Positions 8,143 to 18,024 of a stretch of 34,024 nt of DNA are shown here, one piece after another; the first letter of the stretch is position 1, and each line of letters opens with the position of its first letter. The DNA lies in the NCBI GenBank assembly GCA_947039005.1, contig CAMQXY010000026.1, positions 1 to 34,024 of the forward strand. Direction: 5' to 3'. The stretch is from an uncultured Photobacterium sp. Its GTDB lineage: Bacteria; Pseudomonadota; Gammaproteobacteria; Enterobacterales; Vibrionaceae. A program made the position numbers and the translations under genes. Under the pieces are notes generated by a model, which searched no databases, was not told where the DNA came from, and saw only the letters and a program-made list of their open reading frames with translations.

Positions 8143-8760
8143 ATGGCACGTATGAAATTTCTTTGTGACTCTAAGCGTTGTATTGAGTGCAATGGTTGTG
8201 TAACAGCTTGTAAAAATGCCAACTCAGAAGCGGTGGGTTGGGGTATTCAACGCCGTCGTGTTGTGACCTTAAACGATGGTCTTCCTGGGGAAACCTCGAT
8301 TTCTGTAGCATGTATGCACTGTAGTGATGCGCCTTGTATGGCGGTATGTCCTGCGGATTGTTTTAGCCAAACAGAAGATGGCATTGTGCAGCACGATAAA
8401 GATTTATGTATCGGTTGTGGCTATTGCTTGTTTGCTTGCCCGTTTGGTGCGCCACAATTTCCAAAGCAAGATGCGTTTGCAGAGCGTGGAAAAATGGATA
8501 AGTGTACTTATTGTTCTGGCGGTCCAAATACTGAACCAGGTTCTGAAAAAGAACGTCTTCTTTATGGTGCAAACCGTATTGCGGAAGGTAAGTTGCCAAT
8601 GTGTGCTTCGATGTGTGCAACGAAATCACTACTAGCGGGTGATGCTGAAAAAATATCTGAAATTTTCAGTAAGCGTGTTGTTGCTCGTGGTGCAAAAGAT
8701 GCAGGTTGGGCAAGTACTGACGATTTATCCTACGATGCAAGTAAGGTGAGTAAAGCTTAA
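8143..8760 (+). CDS. fdhB: Formate dehydrogenase iron-sulfur electron-transfer subunit
   Basis: This 205-residue protein carries electrons from FdhA to the cytochrome b subunit through four predicted 4Fe-4S clusters. Cysteine groups are visible at the start (CDSKRCIECNGCVTAC), in CMHCSDAPCMAVCPADC, in CIGCGYCLFACPFG, and in the CTYC plus MCASMC pair. It has no signal peptide of its own and is probably exported together with FdhA through the Tat pathway. Unlike E. coli FdnH it ends without a C-terminal membrane helix, so docking to FdhC must rest on protein contacts. AAGGAG lies seven bases upstream of the ATG. A 123-base gap separates it from fdhC, with no terminator visible. Confidence 0.96.
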   Translation: MARMKFLCDSKRCIECNGCVTACKNANSEAVGWGIQRRRVVTLNDGLPGETSISVACMHCSDAPCMAVCPADCFSQTEDGIVQHDKDLCIGCGYCLFACPFGAPQFPKQDAFAERGKMDKCTYCSGGPNTEPGSEKERLLYGANRIAEGKLPMCASMCATKSLLAGDAEKISEIFSKRVVARGAKDAGWASTDDLSYDASKVSKA

Positions 8761-8883
8761 TCATCTTTAAATAGGCTTAAATAGTAACGTTTAAGTGTAT
8801 CTATAGACTCGTTGTAATAGTTAGGTACAACGTTGTGATGGGTGTGCCAATTAATCTGCTTTTAAAAGTGGACAGGAGCTTTA

Positions 8884-9942
8884 ATGACTAAGCGAATTCA
8901 ACGCTGGTTAACTATCATGGTTACCGTATTAATGATGATACTTTCGGTATCCACTATGGCAAGTGGTAGTGATGCAACGACTACTGGTGAATCCGTAGTA
9001 AAGAAAGAAGTGATCGGCTTTGCTGGGGCTGATTATTGGCGAATGGTAAAAGATGGCGAAAAGGGTTACACCACATCAGGTTGGCCTGAGCACGATGTGT
9101 TAATTAGTGTGCCTGGACAAACATGGTATATCCTCAAAGAAAAGTGGATGTCGCCACTTGGTGCATTAGCGATATTTGGTAGCCTTGTGATGGTTACATT
9201 GGCTTATGTGGTGATTGGACCGCTAAAGCTAAGTAAGCCTAAAACTGGGCGTAAAATTAAACGCTGGAGCCGTATTGACCGAGCATTACATTGGAGCATG
9301 GCATTTACCTTTCTTACTTTAGGATTCAGTGGCTTAACACTCGTTTATGGTAAACATTTTATTAAGCCAATTGTGCCTACTGAAATTTGGGGCTGGATCA
9401 TTCTAGCGGCCAAGCAATACCACAATTATATAGGACCTATTTTTGCCATTCTATTATTGGCGGTATTGGTTAAATGGTGGCGTAAAAGTACCTTTAATAA
9501 AGTCGATTTTGAGTGGTTTAAAAAGATGGGCGGTATGGTGGGTAAGCATAAAGGCTCTCATCCATCTGCTGGTTTCTCTAATGGTGGTGAAAAAGCTATT
9601 TTTTGGTTATTAATCATATTTGGTTTTTCGATTGCAGCCAGTGGTTTTGTGTTAGATTTCCCTATTTTCGATCAAACCCGTCGTGATATGGAGTTATCAA
9701 ACTTGTTCCACATGTTATCGGCATTGATTTTAATCTGTGGCTTTATCTTCCATATTTATATTGGTTTATTTGGTATGGAAGCGGGTCTTGATGGCATGGT
9801 TACGGGAGAAGTTGATGAGACGTGGGCACGTGAGCACCACAACTTATGGTTTGATGAAGTAAAAGATCTCCCTGAAAATCAGCCGGGTTATAAGGCAGAA
9901 GATACTGCATCAATGAATACTAAATCGTCACCGAATAATTAA
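8884..9942 (+). CDS. fdhC: Formate dehydrogenase cytochrome b subunit
   Basis: This 352-residue inner-membrane protein is the quinone-reducing gamma subunit. It starts with a likely cleavable signal (hydrophobic residues 9-26, ending near TMASG) and a short periplasmic segment. Membrane helices follow around residues 90-112, 135-157, 178-197, 236-258 and 273-297. Candidate heme b histidines lie in RALHWSMAF, KQYHNYIG, NLFHMLSAL and FIFHIYIG, matching the gamma subunit family (longer than E. coli FdnI because of the N-terminal extension). The C-terminus has the family's VTGEVDETWAREHH segment. AGGAG precedes the ATG. A strong terminator follows at 9962, closing the formate dehydrogenase operon. 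Confidence 0.95.
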   Translation: MTKRIQRWLTIMVTVLMMILSVSTMASGSDATTTGESVVKKEVIGFAGADYWRMVKDGEKGYTTSGWPEHDVLISVPGQTWYILKEKWMSPLGALAIFGSLVMVTLAYVVIGPLKLSKPKTGRKIKRWSRIDRALHWSMAFTFLTLGFSGLTLVYGKHFIKPIVPTEIWGWIILAAKQYHNYIGPIFAILLLAVLVKWWRKSTFNKVDFEWFKKMGGMVGKHKGSHPSAGFSNGGEKAIFWLLIIFGFSIAASGFVLDFPIFDQTRRDMELSNLFHMLSALILICGFIFHIYIGLFGMEAGLDGMVTGEVDETWAREHHNLWFDEVKDLPENQPGYKAEDTASMNTKSSPNN

Positions 9943-9961
9943 GTATTACTCATAGGACAGT

Positions 9962-9993
9962 AAGCCGATACCATGAAGGTGTCGGCTTTTTTA
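9962..9993 (+). terminator. Rho-independent terminator after fdhC
   Basis: An 11-bp stem (AAGCCGATACC with GGTGTCGGCTT, one G-U pair) closes a four-base loop and is followed by a run of T. It lies 20 bases after the fdhC stop and ends the formate dehydrogenase operon. Confidence 0.92.
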
Positions 9994-10140
9994 TGATAAA
10001 AATACGGTAAATGTATATATAAAATAGAGAAAGACTTGTTAATACTAATGTCTAATAAAAAACACCGTTAATCCATATAAAATCAGTGGTATAAATAGAA
10101 TATAAAGATTAACCATTATTATCACCATAGGGATGTTGTT

Positions 10141-10860
10141 ATGTTATTTCCTTACAAAAATATTGTCGTGCTAACAGGGGCTGGCATTTCTGCAGAATCG
10201 GGGATCCGCACTTTTCGTGCTGCAGATGGATTATGGGAAGAACATCGAGTTGAAGATGTGGCAACCCCTGAAGGTTATCAACGCGATCCTGAATTGGTAC
10301 AAGCGTTTTATAATGCCCGCCGAGTACAGATCGAAAATGGATCTGTTGCGCCTAATGCTGCCCATTACGCTTTGGCAAAGTTAGAAGCTGAATTAAACGG
10401 TACAGTAACCATTGTTACTCAGAATATCGACAATTTACACGAACGCGCGGGTAGTCATAATGTTATTCATATGCATGGTGAGTTATTAAAAGTACGTTGT
10501 TGTGAATCAGGTCAAACGTTAACATGGCAAGGTGATTTACATACAAGTGATCACTGCCATTGCTGCCAAATTTCAGCACCGTTACGACCTGATATTGTAT
10601 GGTTTGGGGAAATGCCTATTGATATGGATAAGATCCATGATGCGATAGTGAAAGCAGATTTGTTTATTTCTATTGGCACCTCTGGGAATGTTTATCCTGC
10701 AGCAGGGTTTGTCCATGAAGCATCATTGCAAGGCGCTCATACGGTAGAGCTTAATTTAGAGCCAAGTAATGTTGAAAATGAGTTTGAAGAGAAGCGTTAT
10801 GGTAAGGCATCTGAATTAGTACCTGCGTATGTTGAAGAATTACTAAAAGCACAACAATAG
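10141..10860 (+). CDS. cobB: NAD-dependent protein deacylase (sirtuin) CobB
   Basis: This 239-residue sirtuin removes acetyl and probably succinyl groups from lysines, using NAD+. Motifs seen are [14 protein letters not shown] (NAD binding), [12 protein letters not shown], the catalytic HG pair at His112, and the zinc-module cysteines in RCCESG and HCHCC. Tyr57 and Arg60 (FYNARR) match the Tyr-x-x-Arg pair known to bind acidic acyl groups in desuccinylating sirtuins. It corresponds to the short form of E. coli CobB, lacking the roughly 37-residue N-terminal extension. AGGG lies upstream of the ATG. It is a single-gene unit between the fdhC terminator and a bidirectional terminator shared with potD. 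Confidence 0.96.
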   Translation: MLFPYKNIVVLTGAGISAESGIRTFRAADGLWEEHRVEDVATPEGYQRDPELVQAFYNARRVQIENGSVAPNAAHYALAKLEAELNGTVTIVTQNIDNLHERAGSHNVIHMHGELLKVRCCESGQTLTWQGDLHTSDHCHCCQISAPLRPDIVWFGEMPIDMDKIHDAIVKADLFISIGTSGNVYPAAGFVHEASLQGAHTVELNLEPSNVENEFEEKRYGKASELVPAYVEELLKAQQ

Positions 10861-10888
10861 AGAAGTACTTTAAATTTTATTCGTACTA

Positions 10889-10922
10889 ATAAAAAAACCG
10901 AGCTAAAAGCTCGGTTTTTTTG
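10889..10922. terminator. Bidirectional terminator between cobB and potD
   Basis: The stem ACCGAGCT / AGCTCGGT has a three-base A loop and is flanked by seven A on the left and seven T on the right, so it can stop transcription from both convergent genes. Confidence 0.93.
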
Positions 10923-10948
10923 TATTTACTTAACACTAACTGCTGTGA

Positions 10949-12001
10949 TTATTCGCCAGCTTTTAGTTTTTGGAAATACTCTTCGTAAACTTCAGTCATA
11001 GGACCAACGCTGTTTTGCCATTCACCGGCATCCATCACTGATTGTGGTGGGTAGATGCTTGGATCATTAACGAAACTAGCAGGTAATAGCTTCTTCGCGG
11101 CTTCAACTGGTGTTGGGTAACCAATTTGTAGTGCAATTTTTGCTGCAATATCAGGACGAAGTAAGAAGTTGATCATCTTATATGCATTATCAACATGCTT
11201 TGCATTGATTGGAATCGCTAGGTTATCCATCCAGAAGATTGCACCTTCTTTTGGCCATACGATATCAATTGGAGAACCTTCTTTACGTGCCATGTATGCA
11301 GAGCCATTCCATAGCATACCTAATGGCGTTTCACCCGCCATATAAGGGTTGGCAGGGAAGTCAGAGTTAAAGACTAATACGTTAGGCATTAGCTTTTTAA
11401 GCTCTTCGTAAGCAGCTTTAATTTGCTTAGGATCTTGTGTATTACCAGAGTAGCCTAATTTACGTAATGCAATCTGGAACACTTCACGTGCATCATCCAT
11501 CATCATTAACTGACCCTGCCACTTAGGATCCCATAAATCAGCCCAGCTTGTGATTTTTGATTTATCGATCACATCAGTGTTAACACCGATACCCGTTGCA
11601 CCCCAAATGTAAGGGATAGAGTAATCATTGTTAGGATCAAAAGGTTTATTTAAATAGTTTTTACCGATACCAGCAAAATTAGGGATTTTTGATTTATCGA
11701 TTTTCTGAAGCATGCCTTCCTTACTCATTTTAGAAACGTAGTAAGTTGAAGGAACAATTAAATCGTAGCCTTTATCATAAGTTTTTAATTTAGCGTACAT
11801 GGTCTCATTCGACTCGTAAGTCGAATAAATTACTTTAATACCGGTTTCTTTTGTGAACTGTTCTAATACATCGTTAGGGATGTATTCAGACCAGTTGTAA
11901 AAGTATAATTTATTACTATCTGAATCTGCCGCAGTAGCAATGTTTGAATACATTGACATTGCACAAACCGTACCGGCCATCATTAAAGACCATTTTTTCA
12001 T
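10949..12001 (-). CDS. potD: Spermidine/putrescine ABC transporter, periplasmic binding protein PotD
   Basis: This 350-residue solute-binding protein captures polyamines in the periplasm and delivers them to PotBC. It has a Sec signal (MKKWSLMMAGTVCAM, cleavage near TAA-DSDSN) and typical PotD segments: YFYNWSEYIPNDVLEQF, YDLIVPSTYYVSKM, and MLWNGSAYMARKEG. Trp, Asp and Glu residues in these segments form the polyamine pocket in the E. coli protein. AGGAG lies nine bases before the ATG. It is on the same strand as potABC but separated from potC by 383 bases that include a terminator, so it is probably transcribed on its own as well. PotD and PotF are related; the link to potABC favours PotD. 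Confidence 0.95.
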   Translation of the reverse strand: MKKWSLMMAGTVCAMSMYSNIATAADSDSNKLYFYNWSEYIPNDVLEQFTKETGIKVIYSTYESNETMYAKLKTYDKGYDLIVPSTYYVSKMSKEGMLQKIDKSKIPNFAGIGKNYLNKPFDPNNDYSIPYIWGATGIGVNTDVIDKSKITSWADLWDPKWQGQLMMMDDAREVFQIALRKLGYSGNTQDPKQIKAAYEELKKLMPNVLVFNSDFPANPYMAGETPLGMLWNGSAYMARKEGSPIDIVWPKEGAIFWMDNLAIPINAKHVDNAYKMINFLLRPDIAAKIALQIGYPTPVEAAKKLLPASFVNDPSIYPPQSVMDAGEWQNSVGPMTEVYEEYFQKLKAGE

Positions 12002-12384
12002 TGTTGTTAGCTCCTAACTAAACAGGATATCGAGAATGTTCTCTAGCGGCTTAAACCGCCTCTCCTAATTTTGTGTCGTTTATAAAGTCAGCATAAAGCG
12101 TGTGCTTTTAAAACAAATATGAATTGGTAAACGTAGCTAGTATAGCAGATAAAATCAGACCTCCATCACAAATATGAACATTTTAAAGAGATATTTATTT
12201 ACAGATCATTGATTAATAACAGGTAGTTAACCTTTACATAATATTGTTATACAAATCCATAAAAAGATAAATTAAGCAGAAAAGAGAATGTTGTTATTTA
12301 TACTGAGCGAGTCGTAAATTAAAGATAAAAAAATGGCTAACTTTAAGTAAGTTAGCCATTTAATCGTCACTAAAAGTGTTTATG
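12002..12384 (-). promoter_or_regulatory. potC-potD intergenic region with probable potD promoter
   Basis: The 383-base gap holds the potC terminator (12326-12361) at its upstream end and an AT-rich stretch with short A/T runs closer to potD. A promoter for potD must lie here if the terminator works, but I could not pick a single convincing -35/-10 pair. No open reading frame of note is present. Confidence 0.4.
12326..12361 (-). terminator. Rho-independent terminator after potC
   Basis: A perfect 12-bp stem (AATGGCTAACTT at 12332-12343 with AAGTTAGCCATT at 12349-12360) has a five-base loop. Read on the minus strand it is followed by a run of T. It should separate potABC transcription from potD. 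Confidence 0.9.
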
Positions 12385-13152
12385 TTACTTTTTTTCTCGT
12401 GCGAGTAGTTGCGAACCAATCACCAAGAATAATGAAATGACCAGCATAATAGTTGCTAATGCGTTAACTTCTGGAGAAACACCCACTTTAACCATTGAGT
12501 AAATCTTTAAAGGTAGAATTTCATAACTAGGACCAGTAACGAATGAGCTCACAATTACGTCATCAAGTGATAATGTAAAGCTTAATAACCAACCTGCAGC
12601 AACAGCAGGCTTAGCAAGTGGTAGGATAATTTGTTTTAGAATTACCCACTCAGTTGCACCTAGGTCACGTGCAGCTTCAAGCATTTTTACATCAAAGCCT
12701 TTTAAGCGACTGTAAACAGTAACCACAACAAACGGTAGACAAAAAGTAATATGTGATAGTAATAACGTTAAGAAACCAAGATTAGCGCCAATTAATAGGA
12801 ACAAAGCAAGTAACGAAATAGCCATTACAATATCAGGAGACATCATCACTAAAAATAGCATACCTGATACAAACTTCTTACCCTTGAAGTTATAACGGAA
12901 CAAAGCAACTGCCGTTAAACTACCAATCAATGATGCAGCGGTTGCTGAAATTACTGCAATTGTAATTGAGTGACCAGCAGCCTGCATCAAGCTATCGTTA
13001 TTGACTAGTTCTGTATACCATTTTGTCGTAAAGCCACCCCATTTCAGACCAAATTTACTGGCATTAAATGAGTTAACGATCAAAATGATAATAGGGGCAT
13101 ATAAAAAAGCATATACCAGTGACATAAAGCTGAATTTAAAGAAACGACCCAT
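12385..13152 (-). CDS. potC: Spermidine/putrescine ABC transporter permease PotC
   Basis: This 255-residue inner-membrane permease has six predicted helices and the coupling motif [20 protein letters not shown] at about residues 160-179, where the PotA ATPase docks. The first helix follows a short cytoplasmic start (MGRFFKF). The start codon overlaps the potB stop by one base (TAATG), and GTGGAG lies eight bases upstream, which supports the start and indicates coupled translation. It pairs with PotB to form the channel. Confidence 0.95.
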   Translation of the reverse strand: MGRFFKFSFMSLVYAFLYAPIIILIVNSFNASKFGLKWGGFTTKWYTELVNNDSLMQAAGHSITIAVISATAASLIGSLTAVALFRYNFKGKKFVSGMLFLVMMSPDIVMAISLLALFLLIGANLGFLTLLLSHITFCLPFVVVTVYSRLKGFDVKMLEAARDLGATEWVILKQIILPLAKPAVAAGWLLSFTLSLDDVIVSSFVTGPSYEILPLKIYSMVKVGVSPEVNALATIMLVISLFLVIGSQLLAREKK

Positions 13153-14009
13153 TATTCAAGCTCCACTTTCTTGTTCAGTAATTTTCCTGCTCGATAGTAG
13201 GCATATAACATAATTGCCATTGCTAACGTCAGTGCAATACTGGTTGCAGAGCCAAATGGCCAGTCACGTGCGTTGAGCACTTGGCTCTTAATCACGTTAC
13301 CAATCAGCAAGTTTTTCGCACCGCCAAGCAAATCAGATACATAGAACATACCTAATGCTGGTAACAACACTAATAAACAACCAGCGATAATGCCAGGCAT
13401 TGTTAGTGGAAAAATAACTCTAATAAATGTTTGGAACTTATTCGCACCTAGATCTCGAGCAGCTTCGATATAGTTCTTATCAAGCTTTTCAATAGCTGAA
13501 TACAAAGGCAATACCATAAATGGTAGCAGAATATAAACTAAGCCGATCATTACTGCATATTCGGTGTACATGATACGAATGGGTTTATCGATAATATCTA
13601 AGTACATTAACGCATTATTTAGAATACCGCGTGTACCGAGCATTAGCTTTAAGCCATATGTACGGATTAACGAGTTAGTCCAAAACGGTACAATAACCAA
13701 AAACAGCATCAACGGACGCCATTTTTCTGGCATCTTGGCAATGGCATACGCAAAAGGGTAGCCAATCAACAAACACAACAAGGTTGCTGTAATCGCCATA
13801 TTAAATGAATGCAAAAGTACTTTTGCATACATTGGGTCAAAAAGACGTTCATAGTTATCTAATGTGAACACCATTTTGATCAAGTTTGCATCATCACGGG
13901 TTAAAAAACTCGTGCCGATAATCATAAGGTTTGGTACAAATACAAACAGTAGTAACCAACTTACAACAATCGTTATGATGATGTTTTGGAGATTAAACTT
14001 CTTGTTCAT
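13152..14009 (-). CDS. potB: Spermidine/putrescine ABC transporter permease PotB
   Basis: This 285-residue inner-membrane permease is the partner of PotC. It has a long first hydrophobic helix (about residues 10-30), five further helices, and the coupling motif [20 protein letters not shown] at about residues 184-203. The start lies 17 bases inside the potA end. The segment [17 protein letters not shown] is typical of PotB. Confidence 0.95.
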   Translation of the reverse strand: MNKKFNLQNIIITIVVSWLLLFVFVPNLMIIGTSFLTRDDANLIKMVFTLDNYERLFDPMYAKVLLHSFNMAITATLLCLLIGYPFAYAIAKMPEKWRPLMLFLVIVPFWTNSLIRTYGLKLMLGTRGILNNALMYLDIIDKPIRIMYTEYAVMIGLVYILLPFMVLPLYSAIEKLDKNYIEAARDLGANKFQTFIRVIFPLTMPGIIAGCLLVLLPALGMFYVSDLLGGAKNLLIGNVIKSQVLNARDWPFGSATSIALTLAMAIMLYAYYRAGKLLNKKVELE

Positions 14010-15111
14010 CTGCTAATACCACTTCCCAACTTTCAACCCAAGTAATGGCAACTTTTTGATCAAGAGAGTGGTCTACGTCAGGATCATCTTCGTTGAAGAA
14101 TTCACTAACCATTACCGACTTTCCTGAGTCTAGCTGTACCACAGAATCTAGCGTCATACCTTTATAAGTACGTTCTTTAACTTTACCTAAAATGCCCGTA
14201 GTAAGATCACCATTATGAATTTCTTCAATACGAATATCTTCTGGACGTAATAGCACTTTCACTTTGTCACCAATGGCAACATCAAGTTCACAGTGGATTA
14301 AAGAATGGCGACCTTCTACGTCAGCCATAATGCGCTTACTGTCTAAACGTTCTTTAACGATAGCGTCAAACACGTTGATTTCGCCGATAAAGTGAGCAAC
14401 GAATAGGTTGGTTGGCTCTTCATAAATTTCACGAGGAGTGCCATCTTGTTCTACATAACCATCGCGCATTACGATAATACGGTCAGACATAGAAAGCGCT
14501 TCTTCCTGATCGTGAGTTACGAAAATAAAGGTAATACCGAGTTTCCGCTGGAGTTGCTTAAGTTCTAGCTGCATTTGTTTACGTAATTTGTAATCAAGTG
14601 CTGAAAGTGACTCATCAAGCAAAAGAACTTTTGGTTTGTTAACAACTGCTCGTGCAATCGCAACACGCTGTTGCTGACCACCTGACAATTGATGAGGTTT
14701 ACGAGAGGCAAACTTATCAAGTTGCACCATACGCAATGCTTCCATAACACGAGGTTCAATATCACTCGCTGGAACTTTTTGCATGCGTAAACCAAACGCG
14801 ACGTTCTCAAACACTGTCATATGTGGAAACAGTGCATAACTCTGAAACACCGTATTAACGAGACGTTGTTCAGCTGGAATGTCAGTAACATCTTTACTGT
14901 CAATGGTGATCTGACCGTTATCGGCAGTTTCAAAGCCAGCAATAAGACGAAGTACTGTGGTTTTTCCACAGCCTGATGGACCTAAAATGGTTAAAAATTC
15001 ACCATCGTTTACGTCTAGGTCCAAACCTGTAATGATTTGCTTACCGTCAAAGCTTTTGCTAAGACCCTTCAGCTGAATTACAGGTTTCTTAGATGTTTTT
15101 GCAACGTTCAA
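13993..15111 (-). CDS. potA: Spermidine/putrescine ABC transporter ATPase PotA
   Basis: This 372-residue ATPase powers polyamine import. It shows Walker A (GPSGCGKTT), the ABC signature ([14 protein letters not shown]), Walker B ([13 protein letters not shown]) and the switch histidine ([14 protein letters not shown]). After about residue 240 comes a regulatory beta domain (TOBE type) with [12 protein letters not shown]. The start appears to be TTG at 15111: no ATG or GTG in frame fits between the upstream stop codon and the conserved [12 protein letters not shown], and GGAG lies 11 bases before it. The rare start and loose spacing may keep expression low. It is the first gene of potABC; the last 17 bases overlap potB. 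Confidence 0.95.
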   Translation of the reverse strand: MNVAKTSKKPVIQLKGLSKSFDGKQIITGLDLDVNDGEFLTILGPSGCGKTTVLRLIAGFETADNGQITIDSKDVTDIPAEQRLVNTVFQSYALFPHMTVFENVAFGLRMQKVPASDIEPRVMEALRMVQLDKFASRKPHQLSGGQQQRVAIARAVVNKPKVLLLDESLSALDYKLRKQMQLELKQLQRKLGITFIFVTHDQEEALSMSDRIIVMRDGYVEQDGTPREIYEEPTNLFVAHFIGEINVFDAIVKERLDSKRIMADVEGRHSLIHCELDVAIGDKVKVLLRPEDIRIEEIHNGDLTTGILGKVKERTYKGMTLDSVVQLDSGKSVMVSEFFNEDDPDVDHSLDQKVAITWVESWEVVLADEQEV

Positions 15112-15506
15112 TTCTACGTTATCTCCACCTTGGGACTGATTGGTTAAGCCCCAATATTTTGGCTAAAATTAGGGGCGCATAATAGACCTGTAGTCTTTCA
15201 ATTTAAAGCGTTTTCTCACTAAATTTATAGATTAACTGCTACTTAGTTCAATGATAGCACTCAGATTCATAGTCGTATGGTCGCTATTGCAAATAATACT
15301 GAAAAAATAAATTACGATTAAAGTAATAATAAAATGGTTTTATTTTTAAGCTCAAAAAATTATTACTTATGTTCAATAATAGTGGATGCTCTTTACAATA
15401 AAGTAAAAAAAGCGGCAGTTATCGCCTTACTGGTGATTTATTGTCTGTTTTTCATGCATTAACTGGGTTCTGAAATAAATTTTTACGTGAATAGTGTTTT
15501 TGTACC
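15112..15506. promoter_or_regulatory. Divergent intergenic region between potA and a membrane-protein gene
   Basis: The 395-base AT-rich spacer serves two divergent genes. On the minus strand, TTGAAC (15246-15251) and TATAAA (15224-15229), 16 bases apart, form a plausible sigma-70 promoter for potA. I saw no riboswitch-like fold and no open reading frame of note. Confidence 0.35.
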
Positions 15507-16385
15507 ATGATGAGTAACGTACAATACACTTACCAAAATAATGATGATATGAGTATGAAAGAGACAACTAAAAAAAGTTTTCATGTGGGTGGTTCAATTG
15601 AAAAAGCAATGGTTGGCGATGTTGAGTTACAACCAATTGCCGTACTTCAAGAAGCATTTAAAATAACAGCAAAGAATTTCACTAAATTTTTACCTGCTAT
15701 TGTTTGTTTGTTTATTGCACAAATAGCATTGTTATTACTAAGTCTAAAAATACAGTTAGGTAGTCCTAATGTGTTTTTTGATGCCTTTATTACAGGGAAG
15801 GGGTTTACCCCCGACATTTTAAAAGCAGGCTTTATAGCTAACTTTTGGTCTGATGTTTTGATTGCACCTTTGTATGTTGGTGTAAGTTTAATGGCACTTA
15901 ATCATTCAGTCGGATTACCAACAAAACCAAATCAAATTGTGAAAGGATTTTCGTTTACATTAGTGTCGATTATTACGATGTTATTGATTTCATCCATCCA
16001 GGGAATAGGCAGCAGTATTTTCCCATTGGTGGGTTTATTTTTAACAATGGCATTAAGTATGGCCATTTTGCTTGTATGTGAAAAACGAATCACGCCGATT
16101 AAAGCGATTCAATATTCATTTATGGCAACTATCCGCAAAGTCATGCCAATGACAGCAATCTACTTGATAGTCATGATCTTCTTTTTTCTGTCGATTGTAA
16201 CTGCAGGTATCGGTTTACTTTGGACGTTGCCTTTTTTCTTTAATGTAAAAGCAATTATCTATCGTAATATGTTTGGTATTACATTGCAGGTTACATCTGT
16301 ACCTACCGCAGATGGTAATAAACCTGAGTCAAAGCCTGATGAAAATGTCAGTGAGCCGATTAACAATGATACTTTTAATGCGTAA
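15507..16385 (+). CDS. Multi-pass inner-membrane protein, YciC-like, function unknown
   Basis: This 292-residue protein has a polar N-terminus of about 60 residues, then hydrophobic segments near 62-80, 111-130, 152-172, 174-192, 212-240 and 240-255, and an acidic hydrophilic tail. The pattern (long soluble start, repeated helices, VCEKRITPIKAIQYSFMA loop) resembles the broad family of YciC-like membrane proteins, but I see no catalytic motif. The start at 15507 is uncertain: the ribosome site is weak, and in-frame ATGs follow at 15510 and 15549. It is a single-gene unit closed by a terminator at 16404. Confidence 0.75.
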   Translation: MMSNVQYTYQNNDDMSMKETTKKSFHVGGSIEKAMVGDVELQPIAVLQEAFKITAKNFTKFLPAIVCLFIAQIALLLLSLKIQLGSPNVFFDAFITGKGFTPDILKAGFIANFWSDVLIAPLYVGVSLMALNHSVGLPTKPNQIVKGFSFTLVSIITMLLISSIQGIGSSIFPLVGLFLTMALSMAILLVCEKRITPIKAIQYSFMATIRKVMPMTAIYLIVMIFFFLSIVTAGIGLLWTLPFFFNVKAIIYRNMFGITLQVTSVPTADGNKPESKPDENVSEPINNDTFNA

Positions 16386-16696
16386 TTCTATTAATACAGA
16401 TGGAAAAAGCTCCTTTAGATAAGGGGCTTTTTTTTATATGTAAAATCTAATGCACTATAACTTTATGTTTATATATAAAACCCCCGATCTCATAAACATT
16501 ATTACACTAACTCCATTTCTTTCCACAAAAACAACACGTCACTTAAAAAGTGGGGAGTAATTTTAAAGAAAAAATTGCGCTGAGATGATATATCTCAATG
16601 TCATTTACTTACTCTTCCATAATAATATTCATGTCAGTATTTTTAATAAAAACTAGCGGTAGTAACAACTACTACGAGCTAAAGAAAGGTAAGTTA
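16386..16696 (+). promoter_or_regulatory. Intergenic region upstream of pepT
   Basis: The 311 bases contain the terminator of the membrane-protein gene (16404-16436) and the promoter region for pepT. The pepT frame stays open upstream to 16598, but that extension has no ribosome site and no family match. I see no recognisable operator. Confidence 0.4.
16404..16436 (+). terminator. Rho-independent terminator after the membrane-protein gene
   Basis: The stem AAAAGCTCCTT / AAGGGGCTTTT (one G-U pair) with a short loop is followed by a run of T, starting about 20 bases after the stop codon. Confidence 0.88.
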
Positions 16697-17926
16697 ATGG
16701 ATAAGTTAATAGAACGTTTTTTACGATATGTAAGTTTGGATACTCAATCTAACGGTGTAGTGTCTTCTTGTCCTAGTACGCCAGGGCAGCGTGTGTTAGC
16801 TGAAGTACTTCAGTCAGAAATGATTGAGCTTGGGCTCAGTGACATTTCTCTTGATAATAATGGTTATATTACAGCACGATTACCTGCAAACATGGAAGGT
16901 GATATTCCCGCGATTGGCTTTATTGCCCATATGGATACAGCACCTGATGCATCGGGTAAAAATGTTCGTCCGCAACTTGTTGAAAATTACCGTGGTGGTG
17001 ATATTGCTTTAGGAATAGGGGATGAGGTGTTATCGCCATTCCAATATCCCGATCTTAATAAGTTACATGGTCACAATATTATTACGACTGATGGGACAAC
17101 CTTACTTGGAGCTGATAATAAAGCAGGGATCGCTGAGATAATGACAGCTATCGCTTATCTTATTGCTAATCCTATAATCAAACATGGCGACATTTGTATT
17201 GGTTTTACGCCTGATGAAGAAATTGGTCGTGGTGCTAATCTGTTTGATGTTGAAAAATTTGGGGCGCAGTGGGCTTATACCATTGATGGTGGTCCAATCG
17301 GTGAATTGGAATATGAAAACTTTAATGCGACCTCTGCGGATGTTATTTGCCATGGGGTAAATGTTCATCCTGGTACTGCAAAAAACAAAATGGTTAATTC
17401 CATGAATATTGCAGCACAATTTCAATTAATGATGCCTGCAGATGAAACCCCTGAATGCACTGATGGCTATCAAGGTTTCTACCACCTTAAGTCAATGGAA
17501 CCGTCTGTTGCTCGCACTGAACTTGGCTATATCATTCGTGATTTTGATCGTGATGGTCAAGAAAAACGTAAAGCATTTATGCAGCAAAAGGTTGATGAGC
17601 TAAACGATAAGTTAACTCAAGGTCGTGTAGAACTGATATTAACGGATTCATATTTTAATATGCGTGAAATGGTTGCTCCGTATCCACATATTATTGAAAT
17701 TGCTCAACAAGCCATGCTTGATTGTGATGTTCAACCTGATATTAAGCCTATTCGTGGCGGTACTGATGGGGCGCGATTATCATTTATGGGTTTACCTTGT
17801 CCTAATATCTTTACTGGCGGTTACAACTTCCACGGTATTCATGAGTTTATTACCGTTGAAGGTATGGAGCTTGCTGTTAAAGTGATTGTAAAAGTTGCAG
17901 AGAATACAGCGAATCGATACGCCTAA
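16697..17926 (+). CDS. pepT: Peptidase T, tripeptide aminopeptidase
   Basis: This 409-residue cytoplasmic zinc aminopeptidase of family M20 removes N-terminal residues from tripeptides. Metal ligands and catalytic residues are visible: His78 and Asp80 (AHMDTAP), Asp140 (LLGADNKAG), and Glu174/Glu175 (TPDEEIGRG). The [13 protein letters not shown] block near the C-terminus supplies the last ligand histidine. The start at 16697 is preferred over the longer open frame because AAAGG lies seven bases upstream and the protein then begins [12 protein letters not shown], as in E. coli PepT of nearly the same length. A strong hairpin follows. Confidence 0.97.
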   Translation: MDKLIERFLRYVSLDTQSNGVVSSCPSTPGQRVLAEVLQSEMIELGLSDISLDNNGYITARLPANMEGDIPAIGFIAHMDTAPDASGKNVRPQLVENYRGGDIALGIGDEVLSPFQYPDLNKLHGHNIITTDGTTLLGADNKAGIAEIMTAIAYLIANPIIKHGDICIGFTPDEEIGRGANLFDVEKFGAQWAYTIDGGPIGELEYENFNATSADVICHGVNVHPGTAKNKMVNSMNIAAQFQLMMPADETPECTDGYQGFYHLKSMEPSVARTELGYIIRDFDRDGQEKRKAFMQQKVDELNDKLTQGRVELILTDSYFNMREMVAPYPHIIEIAQQAMLDCDVQPDIKPIRGGTDGARLSFMGLPCPNIFTGGYNFHGIHEFITVEGMELAVKVIVKVAENTANRYA

Positions 17927-17951
17927 TTTGTCTTTGTTAACGCCATTAAAA

Positions 17952-18003
17952 TAAAAAAGCCACTATCAGCGAACTCTTTCTCGTTGATAGTGGCTTTTTT
18001 TAA
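17952..18003. terminator. Bidirectional terminator between pepT and the 80-residue gene
   Basis: A long stem (GCCACTATCAGCGA with TCGTTGATAGTGGC, one G-U pair) is flanked by A-rich sequence on the left and a T run on the right, so it can end transcription from both convergent genes. Confidence 0.93.
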
Positions 18004-18024
18004 TGTAAAAACAGTGTTTATTGT

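Noticed and set aside
16598-16696. A 33-codon N-terminal extension of PepT.
   Set aside because: It has no ribosome site and no counterpart in known PepT; the ATG at 16697 has AAAGG at good spacing.
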